From contig JARKIF010000009.1 of NCBI GenBank assembly GCA_029378245.1, forward strand, positions 1,302,001 to 1,366,000: a stretch of 64,000 bases of DNA, written 5' to 3'. Of the stretch, positions 22,801 through 32,785 are shown piece by piece (within the stretch, counting starts at the first letter, position 1; the number at the start of each line of letters is the position of its first letter). The position numbers were made by a program, and so were the translations under genes. This stretch comes from Roridomyces roridus (Eukaryota > Basidiomycota > Agaricomycetes > Agaricales > Mycenaceae). The notes under the pieces are model-generated. The model worked only from the letters and a program-made list of their open reading frames with translations, did no database searches and was not told the DNA's origin.

Positions 22801-24396
22801 GTGTTCCATCCGATCTTAGGGGCTCTGCCAATGCATCGAGCGTATTGGTTTGCCTCGTGGATAGTTTGACAAAAGGGTTTGCACCAACCAAGTACGTCGT
22901 TTGGACTCTCCCTCGGTGCACATTGACACCCCTCTTCAGCCTCCTAAAAGACGTTCAAGATGAAATATTCAATCTTCAACGGCGTTTATCGCAAACTTTG
23001 GCCAGTCATATCCAAGATGTGGGCCAGTCAAAAGAGCTCATGAGCCTGTGGCTCCATACTCTTTCCCTGGGACGCTGGCTACAGCTCAGTGGTCAAAGCG
23101 GAGTTGTCCCTTTCATCGGCCGACAGATCTGTGCTCAGGCCAGTAGCTCTACATCCAGTGACCATACCGCCGCGTTTGCTATCCTGGCAGAAGAACTACA
23201 ATGCATACCGGAGAGCGATCGGTTTCAACACCTTGACAGCATTCTCGCTACTTACGTCTTGTTCTGTCGATTGGTCAGTCCAGATGGTGAGCTTGCTCAG
23301 AATACCCTGGCCTTTTTCTCATCTTGCCCAGGTCAAACTCGGCTTGATCGTCTGCTTTCGCAAACGTGCAACCTTCTATCTGTGGCAGAATTCAGTCATG
23401 CCCTCGACCTCACCTGCGAATGTCTATCGGACACAACGCATTCGGCCCAGGATATGCCTCACCTGGTTCACATGGCTGCACTGCTCCTCTTTGATCACCC
23501 AACCAGTGCGTAACAGGATTTTATCCTCCTTGAACACGCACCGAACGTTTGGTTCAGGTACTCTCAAGGTCACACAAAAATTCCTGACCAATTGTCTGAA
23601 TATATTTGCTGGCCGGAGTCAGTTTACCGACGGGCCTCTGTCTCTGCGTTTAGAGGTCCTGCGTCTGCTTCGGCAGCAATGTTCCGACAGTGTGCGTATA
23701 TAAATCAGGTCTTTCGATAGATATTGACACTGTCTCTAGCCCGCGTCCCTACGAGCGGCGGACATGGGAAGTCTGTGGTCAATTCTCTCCAAGTTCCTTG
23801 CGCGATCCAAGGTGCATGATGCCGAGACCTCGCCGACCGCGTTCTACGAGATCATTGCCATCACAAGTGCTTTGATCCGACTTCGGCGCGACCTTATCAC
23901 TCCGACGTTACCAAGCCTTGCTTTGGTCATTCAACAACTTATCGCCACGCTCCGACGGCCGCGTCCGCAGCTGGGAGTGAAGCAAACTGTCTTGGTGACA
24001 GACTCGCTTCCACGTTGGGTCAATTGCAAAAGCGCTGTCGGGTCGGACCAAGGCAAGGCCCTTGCGCGTTTGCTGGAGGCTCTGATCACCAAGACCACCA
24101 TCCGGAGCAATACCTCGACTGCCGAATTGCAGCGGGCAGAGTCTCTTGCACGACCCTTTTCAAAGCATGCCGCCTATGTCATCAAGGCATACATCGATGC
24201 CATGAATGATCCGCTGTGCATCCTGCCCTCGGAGCTTCGTAAAGAACTTCGCCCAGGTCTTTTTGCTCTTTGCAACATGCTCAGCGATCACAGTCGGGAT
24301 GCGATGATGGTGTCGGCTCTTGACGCGGGTGGAAAGACGATAATGAAGAATTTATGGACCGAATACGAGAAACAAAAGTATGTTGGCAAAGGGTAG
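19801..24396 (+). CDS. URB2: Urb2/Npa2 ribosome-biogenesis protein
   Basis: A large helical protein of roughly 1,300 residues, start 19801 (MAASQAVYHALKAP), stop 24396. The diagnostic part is the C-terminal Urb2 domain: SKHAAYVIKAYIDAMND, then LRKELRPGLFALCNMLSDH, SALDAGGKTIMKNLWTEYEK and YVGKG*. Upstream are long alpha-solenoid-like stretches without motifs, as in yeast Urb2/Npa2. Urb2 acts in the nucleolus in early 60S pre-ribosome assembly with Urb1, Rsa3 and Dbp6. Introns are short (for example 23505-23556 and 23690-23736) and all checked junctions are in frame, so unlike its neighbours this gene shows no indel damage. Confidence 0.85.
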
Positions 24397-24439
24397 GACC
24401 ACACATAGTTTACTTTATATTTTACTTGTCTAATGCTCA

Positions 24440-26072
24440 TCACCGGCGCATGTATACGTTGCGAGATTTCGAGGAGCCGTTGACCGGAGTCTCTGGTTTC
24501 ACGAAACCAGCGGCCTTCTTCTCCTCTGCCAGTTGACGGATGACGGAGAGCAGATCGTCGACGGCCGACTCGGAAGTCTGGATGTGAACGACGAGGCGAG
24601 AGCCTCCCAACACCAGAGGCTCGGCCAATTGGCTTGCACGGTCTGTGCATCTCAGATTCATCGTGTTTTGCAGGACAAACGTACTTGCTCACCGGCGATC
24701 TCATCGAACGTGACGCCAACAGATGCGGGGTCGTAAAAAATCTGGAGATATGATGAATGGCTATGAGCGAGTTCAGCGGAACTTCTTACCATACAGGTCT
24801 CGGCCTTGCTCAAGATGTCTACGCCGATTTCTTCTAAACCTGCTTCTAGCCGTTTGGCGAGTTGGTGGACCTGGGGCAGGAGGGGGAAATTATAGCTCAG
24901 CGCATAGGCAGCAGAGGCGGCCAAGATTCCGGTTTGCCGCATGGCACCGCCAAATAGTTTCCTGAAGGCGCGGGCCTTTTTGATGAATGCCTCAGTTCCG
25001 ACGAGGCAAGAACCGACAGGTGCGCCTTTGATTGCATTTTAACATCAAGTGAAAACACATAAAGACGGTACGCACCAAGCCCTTTGCTGAAGCACAGACT
25101 GACAGAATCGAAGGGGTCGCATAGCTCTTTCACAGAGGTGCCCGTTTCTGCAGCGACATGCCAGAGACGAGCACCATCGAGATGGAGTTTCTTTCCATGG
25201 GAGTGAACGAATTCGGAGATTGCTATGACCTCCTCCTGGGGAATGATTGTACCGTTGAGCGTGTTTTCCAGAGCAACGACTTGTGTGGTAGCACTGATAT
25301 TGGTTTAGCCGACGACGTGGAGGATTTGCAAAGGACTAGGCACAAGTGTATGTCTGTATCCAGGATTATGTTGTCCTTGACATCGTCCAAGGTGAGATGG
25401 TGACCTGATCGAGGTCAGATCCATCCCAGAATTTGAAACAGAGGTTGCTTACCGTTCGAAGGAATGACTGTGGTGACTGCCGCCCCGGAGTGGAACGCTG
25501 TTCCGCCTGCCTCGTACCTGTGCCGTTGAGAAGCAGCCGTGCATCATGTCAAACGGACCTTACTTTTCTATATGAGCGCGATGGTCGCATAGAATTGAGT
25601 ACGGAGGCTGTATGAGGTGGGTCCGCAGAGCGATTTGGTTCGATGCGGTCCCTGATGGCACAAATAGTGCTGCCTCTTTGCCTGTGATCTTGGCCATGTG
25701 ATCTTCGAGGGCTTTGGTTGAGGGCTCAAAGTAGACGTCGTCCCCGAGGGTGGCAAGGGTTGCATATTCGTACATCTCATGGGTTGGAACTAGGAAGAGA
25801 TGCAGAATTCCGTTGCCAGTCCGCAAAAATTCCAGGGATACCTGTAATCGTGTCCGCTACATTACATATTTTTTTGAGTGACAAGGGGAAAAAATTGCGG
25901 GGGAAAATGACTCACAGATGAAGGTGCGGGAGATCTCCTTGCGCTTTGCGATGTTATCCTCGAGGTGGGTAGCCGAAAGGATGTCGAGCTTAACCTGCTG
26001 GGCGACGGCGGCGAAGGAAGACATGGTCCGGTGGTGGAAGACTCTCCGAGAAAGACTCGTGAGCATCGACAT
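24440..26072 (-). CDS. GLY1: Low-specificity L-threonine aldolase
   Basis: A PLP-dependent aldolase of the beta-eliminating lyase family, start 26072 (MSMLTSLSRRVFHH) or a later Met, stop 24440. Clear blocks are SDTITVPTHEMYEYA, GDDVYFEPSTKALE, GKEAALFVPSGTASNQIALR, HLDGARLWHVAAETG (about 25140-25190), the PLP-Lys segment DSVSLCFSKGLGAPVGS-like, and FRKLFGGAMRQTGILAA. The enzyme cleaves threonine or allo-threonine to glycine and acetaldehyde in the cytosol. The SDTIT motif near the active site is restored only by a 15-nt microexon (25842-25856). The C-terminal tail (KPETPVNGSSKSRNVYMRR*) is poorly conserved. The start is 74 bp from that of the zinc-ribbon gene. Confidence 0.9.
25842..25856 (-). 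other. 15-nt microexon in the threonine aldolase gene
   Basis: The sense sequence is CGGACACGATTACAG. The upstream intron (25857-25915) runs from GTGAGT to AATGTAG; the downstream intron (25790-25841) runs from GTATCC to TTCCTAG. The split codons give S-D-T-I-T-V between RTFI and PTHEM, which is exactly the family motif (SDTVT.PT.EM). The alternative of reading straight through hits a stop. Confidence 0.85.
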
Positions 26073-26146
26073 TGGGTTTTAGATAACCCATTGATTGCAG
26101 ATCAGGCACAGCTTAGTCAGCGTTAACATTCCTCAAACCGACCACC

Positions 26147-26578
26147 ATGGGCAACGTGGGTTCCGTTCTCCAACTTCGACTTCGACTTTTTTAACCCATC
26201 TTCAGGGTGCCAAGGCTGCGCAGAAAAGGGAGAGGAACGCGGGTGCCAGCGCGGCCAAAGGTTCCAAAAGCCAGGCGAAGGTGCGGCACTAGAATGAGGC
26301 AGCCAAGCTATCGTGAAAAACGACGGGAACTAATGATCCTTACAGGTGAATGAGGCCGCGAAGTCCATCGTTTGTTCTACTTGCAAACAGCCGTTCGTAT
26401 GTCGCGCCTTATCTCTCTCTTGTTCTTGTTCTAACTTGCAACAGCTGGTAACGACCCGAGCACCAGCGTGAGTTGTACCCCCTCCACTGTCTCTTTTCTT
26501 ATTCTCCACAGCCTCGAGGAACACGCAAAAAACAAACACTCTCTAACACTGGCAGAGTGCTTCCCAAGTTTCAAGTAG
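26147..26578 (+). CDS. Small zinc-finger protein (ZNF706/4F5-related type)
   Basis: A short protein of about 70 residues in five exons. ATG 26147 encodes only M-G-N before the first intron. The next exon gives GAKAAQKRERNAGASAAKG. Then follow VNEAAKSIVCSTCKQPF, LVTTRAP and LEEHAKNKHSLTLAECFPSFK* (stop 26578). The C-x2-C ... H-x4-H zinc site and the Lys/Ala-rich N-terminus with invariant MGxGxKxxxKRERN match the ZNF706/At2g23090 family. Its function is poorly known (translation or ribosome association has been suggested for relatives). Confidence 0.85.
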
Positions 26579-26664
26579 TTTCACGACCCTTAGATCACGC
26601 TCTTGTATTTTTTTGCTCGGGGAATTTCATCTCGTGCGTTTGCTTGCATATTGTACTTTTGAAT

Positions 26665-27043
26665 CTATCGCTGCTGCTGTCCTTCGCCTCTGATCTTGAG
26701 CTGTGAACACGTATCAGACAGCTCCCAAAAATCAACGACTCGGATTCGACCTTCTCTCCGACTGCCGCGTAAACAGCATGGTATTTTGCCACACAGCGGT
26801 CAATGCAGACACTCTCTCCCTTGCTGAGCTCGGCCTCGGCGTAGCGGGCGATGCATTTGCTCTGGCAAGACGAGACCATCCTATTGAAGAGATCTGTCAC
26901 GGTGTCCATTCTAAAGGCTTTCAGAGCAGAAACAAAGATGGTGAGGCATAATAGACGGACTCTGTGAGGGCCATATCGAGACGCTCCTGGTTGAGGGCAT
27001 TCGAGCTGCTGCTGCTAGCACCGCCGCCGAATAGACTGGCCAT
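26665..27043 (-). CDS. TIM10: Mitochondrial intermembrane-space chaperone Tim10
   Basis: The start at 27043 gives MASLFGGGASSSSSNALNQE then RLDMALTE. A short intron leads to MDTVTDLFNRMVSSCQSKC and ESVCIDRCVAKYHAV. The twin CX3C motifs (CQSKC and CIDRC, 16 residues apart) are the hallmark of small Tims; the NRM..SC.SKC segment fits Tim10 best. It works as the Tim9-Tim10 hexamer, guiding carrier proteins through the intermembrane space. I place a last intron (about 26702-26754) so that the protein ends EKLKIRGEGQQQR* at 26665. The last exon is the least certain part. The gene is head-to-head with UTP4. Confidence 0.88.
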
Positions 27044-27124
27044 GACAAGTTGAGAGAGAGATTTTGTGTCCGTCCATATTCGGTCAATCAGCGGCTGTGA
27101 ACCTTTTTTCGCGAAGCCACAACG

Positions 27125-29953
27125 ATGGCGGACTCGTACCACTTTTGCCGTCCACCGTTGCAGGTTCGTCGACTTCACCCCCTCCGCCATAACCGCCCTC
27201 GCTTTTCCTCCTCTCCCTCTTCCATCGCCGAATAAAAAAGCCTCGTCTCTCGGAAAGCAGCCCATACGATTCGGCACTCTTGCCATCGGCCATGCTAATG
27301 GAAATATCGACTTATGCGAGTGGACGGGTGCCGACGGTGCCCTTTCATCCTCCCAGGCGTGGGCTATACAATCTGTGACTTCTGTTCATTCTCTACATCT
27401 TGTTCAAAGCGCTCAACTGCTGGCATGCAAGACCCTAGTTGGCCCGTATCCTTCCAAAGTCGATTCCATCGCCTTTTCCATTCGATATCCCGACGGATCT
27501 GACTCCGGAATCCGTTCCCTCTCGGTCAGACTTGCGTCTATTTTCCTCGGGCGGAGGGAGCGAACTTTTGGAATGGGACATGGAGCGCGGTTGCGTACGA
27601 GTAAGAACGCGTTTCTCCCTTCCTACCTCAATGCCCTGACAAGATTACCTCCAGCGCACCATCAGCTCTCAGGGTGGATCCATCTGGTCCATGTCCGTGA
27701 ACCCTGCATCCAATTTACTTGCACTGGGGTGCGAGGACGGCACCGTGCGGCTCGTTTCGTTGGCAAACGACACATTAACGCACGTCCGCCGATTCGACCG
27801 CGTGAAATGTCGCGTTTTGAGCATTGCTTGGGGACCACCTGGTCCACGCGACAACCAGAAAACAGGCGATGATTCCAGCGACGCCGACGAGGAGGAAGAT
27901 GCCTGGTCAGACTCGTGGTTAGTAACGGGTGGGTCGGACAGCAGCCTGAGGAAATGGGACGTTGCCACAGGGCGTGTCATTGACCGAATGGGAACCGATA
28001 AGATTCGCGGCGAACGAACGTTGGTCTGGTCAGTCACTGTTCTAGGGTTCGTGTCGCTTTTCGTTTTTGAATCCCCTTATTCATCAAACTCCAGAGATGG
28101 CACAATCGTGTCCGGGGACTCGCTCGGCATGGTCAAGTTTTGGGACTCTCGCACTTGTACACAATTGCAATCTTTCCAAGGCCATGGAGCAGACGTCCTC
28201 TGCTTGACCGTCGATCCCGTACGTCCCCAGTGCCTGCTGCTACCTCAGCTCACCAGAAAGACAGACAGGCACCGCAGTTTACACTTCCGGTGTTGACCAA
28301 AAGATAACTCAGTTCTGTTTGGTCAAGACCTCGAGTGGAGACAAACCAAACGCCCGGCGGTGGATTCAGGCATCCTCCCGTCGCATGCACTCTCACGATG
28401 TGCGAGCCCTTGCGATGTGGCCTCCCTACACCAACCTACCCTCATCCCACAAGCGCCAGTTTCCTGCAGACATCGCGCCCATCTTGGCCTCTGGTGGCCT
28501 CGACATGTCGGTGGTGGTCACTCCGGCGGGCCTTCCCACCAGTACCGTGGCGAAGGTTGTGAACCCCATCTCCACGAGTGGGGATTGTATATTTCAAGAT
28601 TCGTACCATCAACGACTGGCCTACTCCTCTGGGCCATCATCTACATCCGCTGTGAGTGTCGCACGCGAAGCTCGGCTTGTGTGTTGCACACGAGACGCGG
28701 GACTAGGTATCTGGAGGATACTGAAAACTGCGGGCGAAAAGGAAGAGGAAGACCCCGACGCAGTGGACTGGGAAAAGATTCTGGACATGGAATTGACTGT
28801 CCATACAAACATACTAGCGAGTTCCATTTCGGCCGATGGCCGATGGCTCGTGGTATCGGATGTATATGAATCGAAGTTGTTTTTATTGGTGTCCGATGTG
28901 CGTATCTTGATATCCGCCATTCGCAGTACTGATTTCTCTGGCAGTCGACTGGATCCATAAAACCGAAACGCATACGAGATTTCCCCGTTCTCCTACGGGC
29001 TCATCTTCCACCGAAAAGCACTTCAACTGGCGGCCTTGCTTTCCAGTTTACCCCCGACTCGTCGAAACTCGTCATTTCGACGGCTATTGGGTCTCATCTT
29101 CTCATCGTTGACCTAAGAACCGAAGACGGGCAGCCCAAAGTCTTGCGAAGATTCGACCACCATCGTCAGAGCAACTCCATTGTTGGTCATCGGGTCGTTA
29201 AGGGACGTTCAGGCGACGAGGAGGAAGAGGAGGCATCCCAGAATGACCCAGAGGAACCGGAGACGGAATCATCTCCGGGCCAACCCTTCTCGACCTCTAT
29301 CCTGCGTTTGGCCACGAGCTTTGACGGGCAGTGGCTTGCATCTTCAGACAGCCATGGCCGGACGCATGTCTTTAATCTCGATTCCCTGCAGGTAACACCA
29401 TCAATTCCTTCCTGGTGTTGCATGCGCTGACTATACCGCAGCACCACTGTGTTCTGCCCTCTTTCCCCAAGGCTGCGCAGACAATATGTTTCGACCCTAG
29501 TCGTCCGAACCTCTTGTTACTGGCCTTCCCTGACAACAGCATCCAGTTATTTGACGTTGAAGCGAGGCAGTTCCCGTCATGGTCCAAAGACATTTGCGAC
29601 AATCTACCCAAGCGGTTCACGCGTATGCACGATCACGTGCTTGGGGTAGCGTTTGAGCCACCTTCGTCATCAAGCGCCCCAAGATACGCGCTCTTTTGGG
29701 GCTCGACATGGTTGTGTAAAATCAAGCTCGCCAGTTCGAGCTCCAAGTCTGGGCAAAAAAAAGACGGCGCGAGGGTGACAAGAGCCCAAAGATCGAGCCC
29801 GTTTCGGAGGATTTCAGGATGATAACCCATTATCGGCCGATACTGCACGTAGATTTCCTGGCTCATGGGGAGCTCGTCGTAGTGGAGCGGCCACTGGTGG
29901 AAATCCTAGCCACCTTACCGCCCGCCTTCTTTGTTCACAAGTACGGTGGATAA
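27125..29953 (+). CDS. UTP4: U3 snoRNP/small-subunit processome protein Utp4 (Cirhin), frame interrupted by indels
   Basis: A WD40 protein of the t-UTP subcomplex, needed for early 18S pre-rRNA processing in the nucleolus. Landmarks in order: MADSYHF, VHRCRFVDFTPSAITALAF, LAIGHANGNIDLCEW, LRLFSSGGGSELLEWDMERG, GSIWSMSVNPASNLLALGCE, RFDRVKCRVLSIAWGPP, LVTGGSDSSLRKWDVATGR, GTIVSGDSLGMVKFWDS, HGADVLCLTVDP, YTSGVDQKITQF, and the tail VVERPLVEILATLPPAFFV..HKYGG* (stop 29953). Three single-base shifts break the frame: T4 at 27143-27146 (three expected), an extra base at 27475-27483, and A8 at 29755-29762 (nine expected). The start is 81 bp from that of TIM10. Confidence 0.9.
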
Positions 29954-30071
29954 ATCACATGCATTTGCCATTGCCGAAAAAGGAATCGCCGTGCGCACAG
30001 CCTGAAATGATTGGGATTGGTACAAATCGAATTCCTAAAGCTACAGTTTCGTATATACAGAAAGAAAGTTC

Positions 30072-31046
30072 TCAGCCAAGGGTGCGTCTCATTGCGGTGT
30101 CTCTATCCTGTTTGCGTTCCTCCCTGGATGCAGAAGTCAGCATGAAAGAATGTTGACGAAGGACGCATACTTGCCTCGAGTTGACTGTGGACAAGTACAG
30201 CGTCCAGAACACGCCGCACGTCGACTGGAATGGCACACGGAACGGGAGGGGCATGTATCTAAAGTTGACCACTTGAACAACGGGCCAGACGCTCCAATTG
30301 GTCAGAAGCGTGGGCATGAATAGATCGCGGTATTTCTATTCGTGCATTTGAATTCCATGACCGCTGATTGCATTGGGAAGGCTTACCTGGGCTATTTGCT
30401 GTCGCGAACGGCCCTCCAAAACACCCATGGATCCTATGAACGCGACAAGCTGAGGAAATTAGCAAGCAAGTCCGCTGTCGACCGAGAGTATCTTACCCCA
30501 ATGGGAGCCCTAGTCAGATGTCAGTCATTTTTTTCGAGTCCTGTGGAGCATTGGGTCTTACATTACCAGTTGGTCGGCGGCAACGCGTTTCAGCAAAGCT
30601 TTGGTACTGACTTTGCGGCTCCCGTGCAATGCGCGCAGGGGAAACTGGCGTTCCAAGAATGTATTCCAGCGGCCAAGGAACGGACCTGGATCCGAGTTGG
30701 AGCGGCGGAACAGGGAGTGAGCAGCGAGGGCACGTACTTATGGAGGCCCCAAAGACGAAGAAACGTAGTGTGCGTATGCCGTCGAAGGGTGCGTACTTGT
30801 CGTGAGGTTTCCGTGTCTGAAGTCATGATAAGAATGTGGGCTTGACACAAGGCGGGTAGACGTGCAATATTCTGGGTCCACTGGGCTACGATGTCTCCCA
30901 GGGCGTTGAGGCACCCGCCGGTGACGCTGGAACTTCCTTGAGGACCAGAGGACCATCGAAGGACGGTGGCTGACTTACGCGAGGGTTGTATGTGGTCTAG
31001 AGTCAAAGGAAGTCTGATAAGCACGAGCGAGAGTGAGGGCGGCCAT
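30072..31046 (-). CDS. Mpv17/PMP22/Sym1-family membrane protein
   Basis: The start at 31046 gives MAALTLARAYQTSFDSRPHT, then TGGCLNALGDIVAQWTQN, a family block after the first helix. The C-terminal signature is NWSVWPVVQVVNFRYMPLP, FRVPFQSTCGVFWTLYLSTV, matching the 'W.vWP..q..nF..vP...R' motif of Mpv17 proteins. These are four-helix proteins of the inner mitochondrial or peroxisomal membrane, thought to form or regulate small-solute channels. About six exons. The last one may use a GC-AG intron with donor at 30174; either reading ends at 30072. Confidence 0.85.
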
Positions 31047-31237
31047 GGATGTGGAGAGAATGTGAAGAGAATTAAGGACGAGTTATATAGATTTGGGTCC
31101 TTGAGCCGTGTATTATCATTGGTGACTGCAGTGGAGCAGGCCGAGGTGGAGTTCGGAGCAAGTCAAGGACTCGACATCATGATGTGCAAACAAACACGAC
31201 GCGTTTCGTTCCTCAACCACCACATTCAACCATTACT

Positions 31238-31793
31238 ATGTTCCCCGCCATTACTACCGTCCTCTTTCTCGCTCTTGCCCTCCTCTCATCGTGTCACGCG
31301 TCCCCTGTGCCTCAAGATGCTGCCAACGCCCAGACGGGGTATGTTTAGCTTCCTTCGAGTCTTCTCGGACGCCTCGACGTATGCGAAGCGTCGAGGGTCT
31401 GTTGAAGAGACTCGCCTAGACGCGATTCTGATATAACGCGCTGCAGCACGGGTGGAGGATCCACTGGTGGCTCGGTCAGCAACATAGACTCTCCTTCTGT
31501 GTTGAATGTTTTGTCAAGTAATGTGCTCCTCGCGCGTCCTACATGCGTATACTCATCGTTCCCAGACGACGCGGGCGGTAGCATTGGCGGACCCTCTGGC
31601 GCCGCGTCTGCGGTCGAGGCTTCAAGATCTGGCAACTCGCCCGGCGACAGTCAGCTCCAGCAGACCGAGACGGTAAAGGACAGTTCGCTCTTGGGTTTAC
31701 TTTCCAGTACGTTGCGCGCACATCCACTTCCTCGTTTTCGATGCTAATTAGACCATAGACCTCGGCGACCTCGCTGGCCCTGCCGTCTTGTAG
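31238..31793 (+). CDS. Small secreted Ser/Gly-rich protein
   Basis: ATG 31238 opens a clean signal peptide (MFPAITTVLFLALALLSSCH-A) followed by SPVPQDAANAQTG. After three introns the mature part reads GGSTGGSVSNIDSPSVLNVL, NDAGGSIGGPSGAASAVEAS, SGNSPGDSQLQQTETVKDSS, LLGLLSNLGDLAGPAVL* (stop 31793). No Cys pairs or known domain are present. It is a typical small secreted protein of unknown role. The last intron splits the Asn codon of LLSNLGD, which supports the model. It pairs head-to-head with the Mpv17 gene. Confidence 0.75.
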
Positions 31794-31888
31794 ATCCGAG
31801 CATCACCATCGCATTGTATCTTAGCCTGCACACTTGTATCGACCTACACCGTCCTTTGTAGAACAGAATCCTATCTTCATTTTTGGCA

Positions 31889-32679
31889 TTACAAAAGGCG
31901 TAGTTTACCGGTCACTCGATTCACAACCTCCACTGGTGCTGGCCCAATAGCGAGCACCGTCGTGGTTCCTCTGCGTATGATGAGTCGACGCCGGAAAGCA
32001 ATCATGAGCAACGCACTGGTCTTGGACACAACGGGCGCATAGATTCAGGTTTTTGGCGACTGACTGGAGATCGAGAAGCTGCTTCTCTGACGTCGCCTTG
32101 AGGGCAATCTTGGCTTGACTGCAACGCATAAATATGGAGAGAGGTAGGAGGCTGGGACGCGTACCCTGTCCTTTCCCAGTGCCTTACCAACTGCAAGCCT
32201 GTATGAGCATTGATCTCGAGGAAGAATGGGGAGGCCGAACATTGGTATTCCGTTGTACTAAAGCGCGATAGCAGGCCAAGGTCGCGTGTCTGGCACGAAT
32301 TGAGTGCGCGTAGAATTGTTGGAGCTGTACACGCACCCACATCTGTGCAAAATGAACGGACGATGAAAGAGCACGGGAAATGCTCACTGGCTTGAAATTT
32401 TGCCGGGCGTCATTTTGAGGTCGGTGCGGACAATGAGGACCTGATTCAGTTGCAGAACTTGCAACAGGATACAAGTAGCCCCCGTACGAGTTTACAAGGC
32501 TCAAAGGTTCCGGCGGTTACTGCGCTGAGGTCTCCGTCGTCGGTGGGCTCGTCTTCGGGCTCATCTTCTTGCACGATATTTTTTGTTGGCGTGGATCGAC
32601 CGAGATAGTATCCGAAGGAGGCAGAGACGATGGAGAGAGCGAGGGCAATACCTGGGGCACCGAGTCGGACGAGTGACAT
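31889..32679 (-). CDS. PTH2: Peptidyl-tRNA hydrolase 2, first paralog
   Basis: The start at 32679 gives MSLVRLGAPGIALALSIVSA, an N-terminal membrane anchor with SFGYYLGRS, then an acidic linker (EDEPEDEPTDDG). The catalytic domain shows CKLVLIVRTDLKMTPGKISS, QCGHATLACYRAL, QAKIALKATSEKQLLDLQSV, AKNLNLCARCVQD, then GTTTVLAIGPAPVEVVNRVT and GKLRLL* (stop 31889). Pth2 releases peptides from stalled tRNAs and in fungi is anchored to the mitochondrial outer membrane. QCGHA is rebuilt only with a 6-nt microexon (32337-32342). The usual DAGRTQI block between QD and GTTTVL is not found; either a splice form was missed or this copy has lost it. Compare the second copy at 41 kb. Confidence 0.85.
32337..32342 (-). 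other. 6-nt microexon in the first PTH2 copy
   Basis: The sense sequence is ATGTGG, flanked by introns 32343-32387 (GTGAGC...CACAG) and 32290-32336 (GTGCGT...GCCAG). Joined codons are CA|A TGT GG|A CAC, giving Q-C-G-H, the core of the family motif QC[SG]HA. Skipping it keeps frame but deletes the Cys and one neighbour. Confidence 0.85.
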
Positions 32680-32785
32680 GAGGACCGATGATGCGAGGCT
32701 CCAAATATTTACATGCTACGTCGCTGCTTGGAGTTGTCTTCCACTCTCTCTTCTCAGATCTTCCATCCAACATCTGTATCACACC

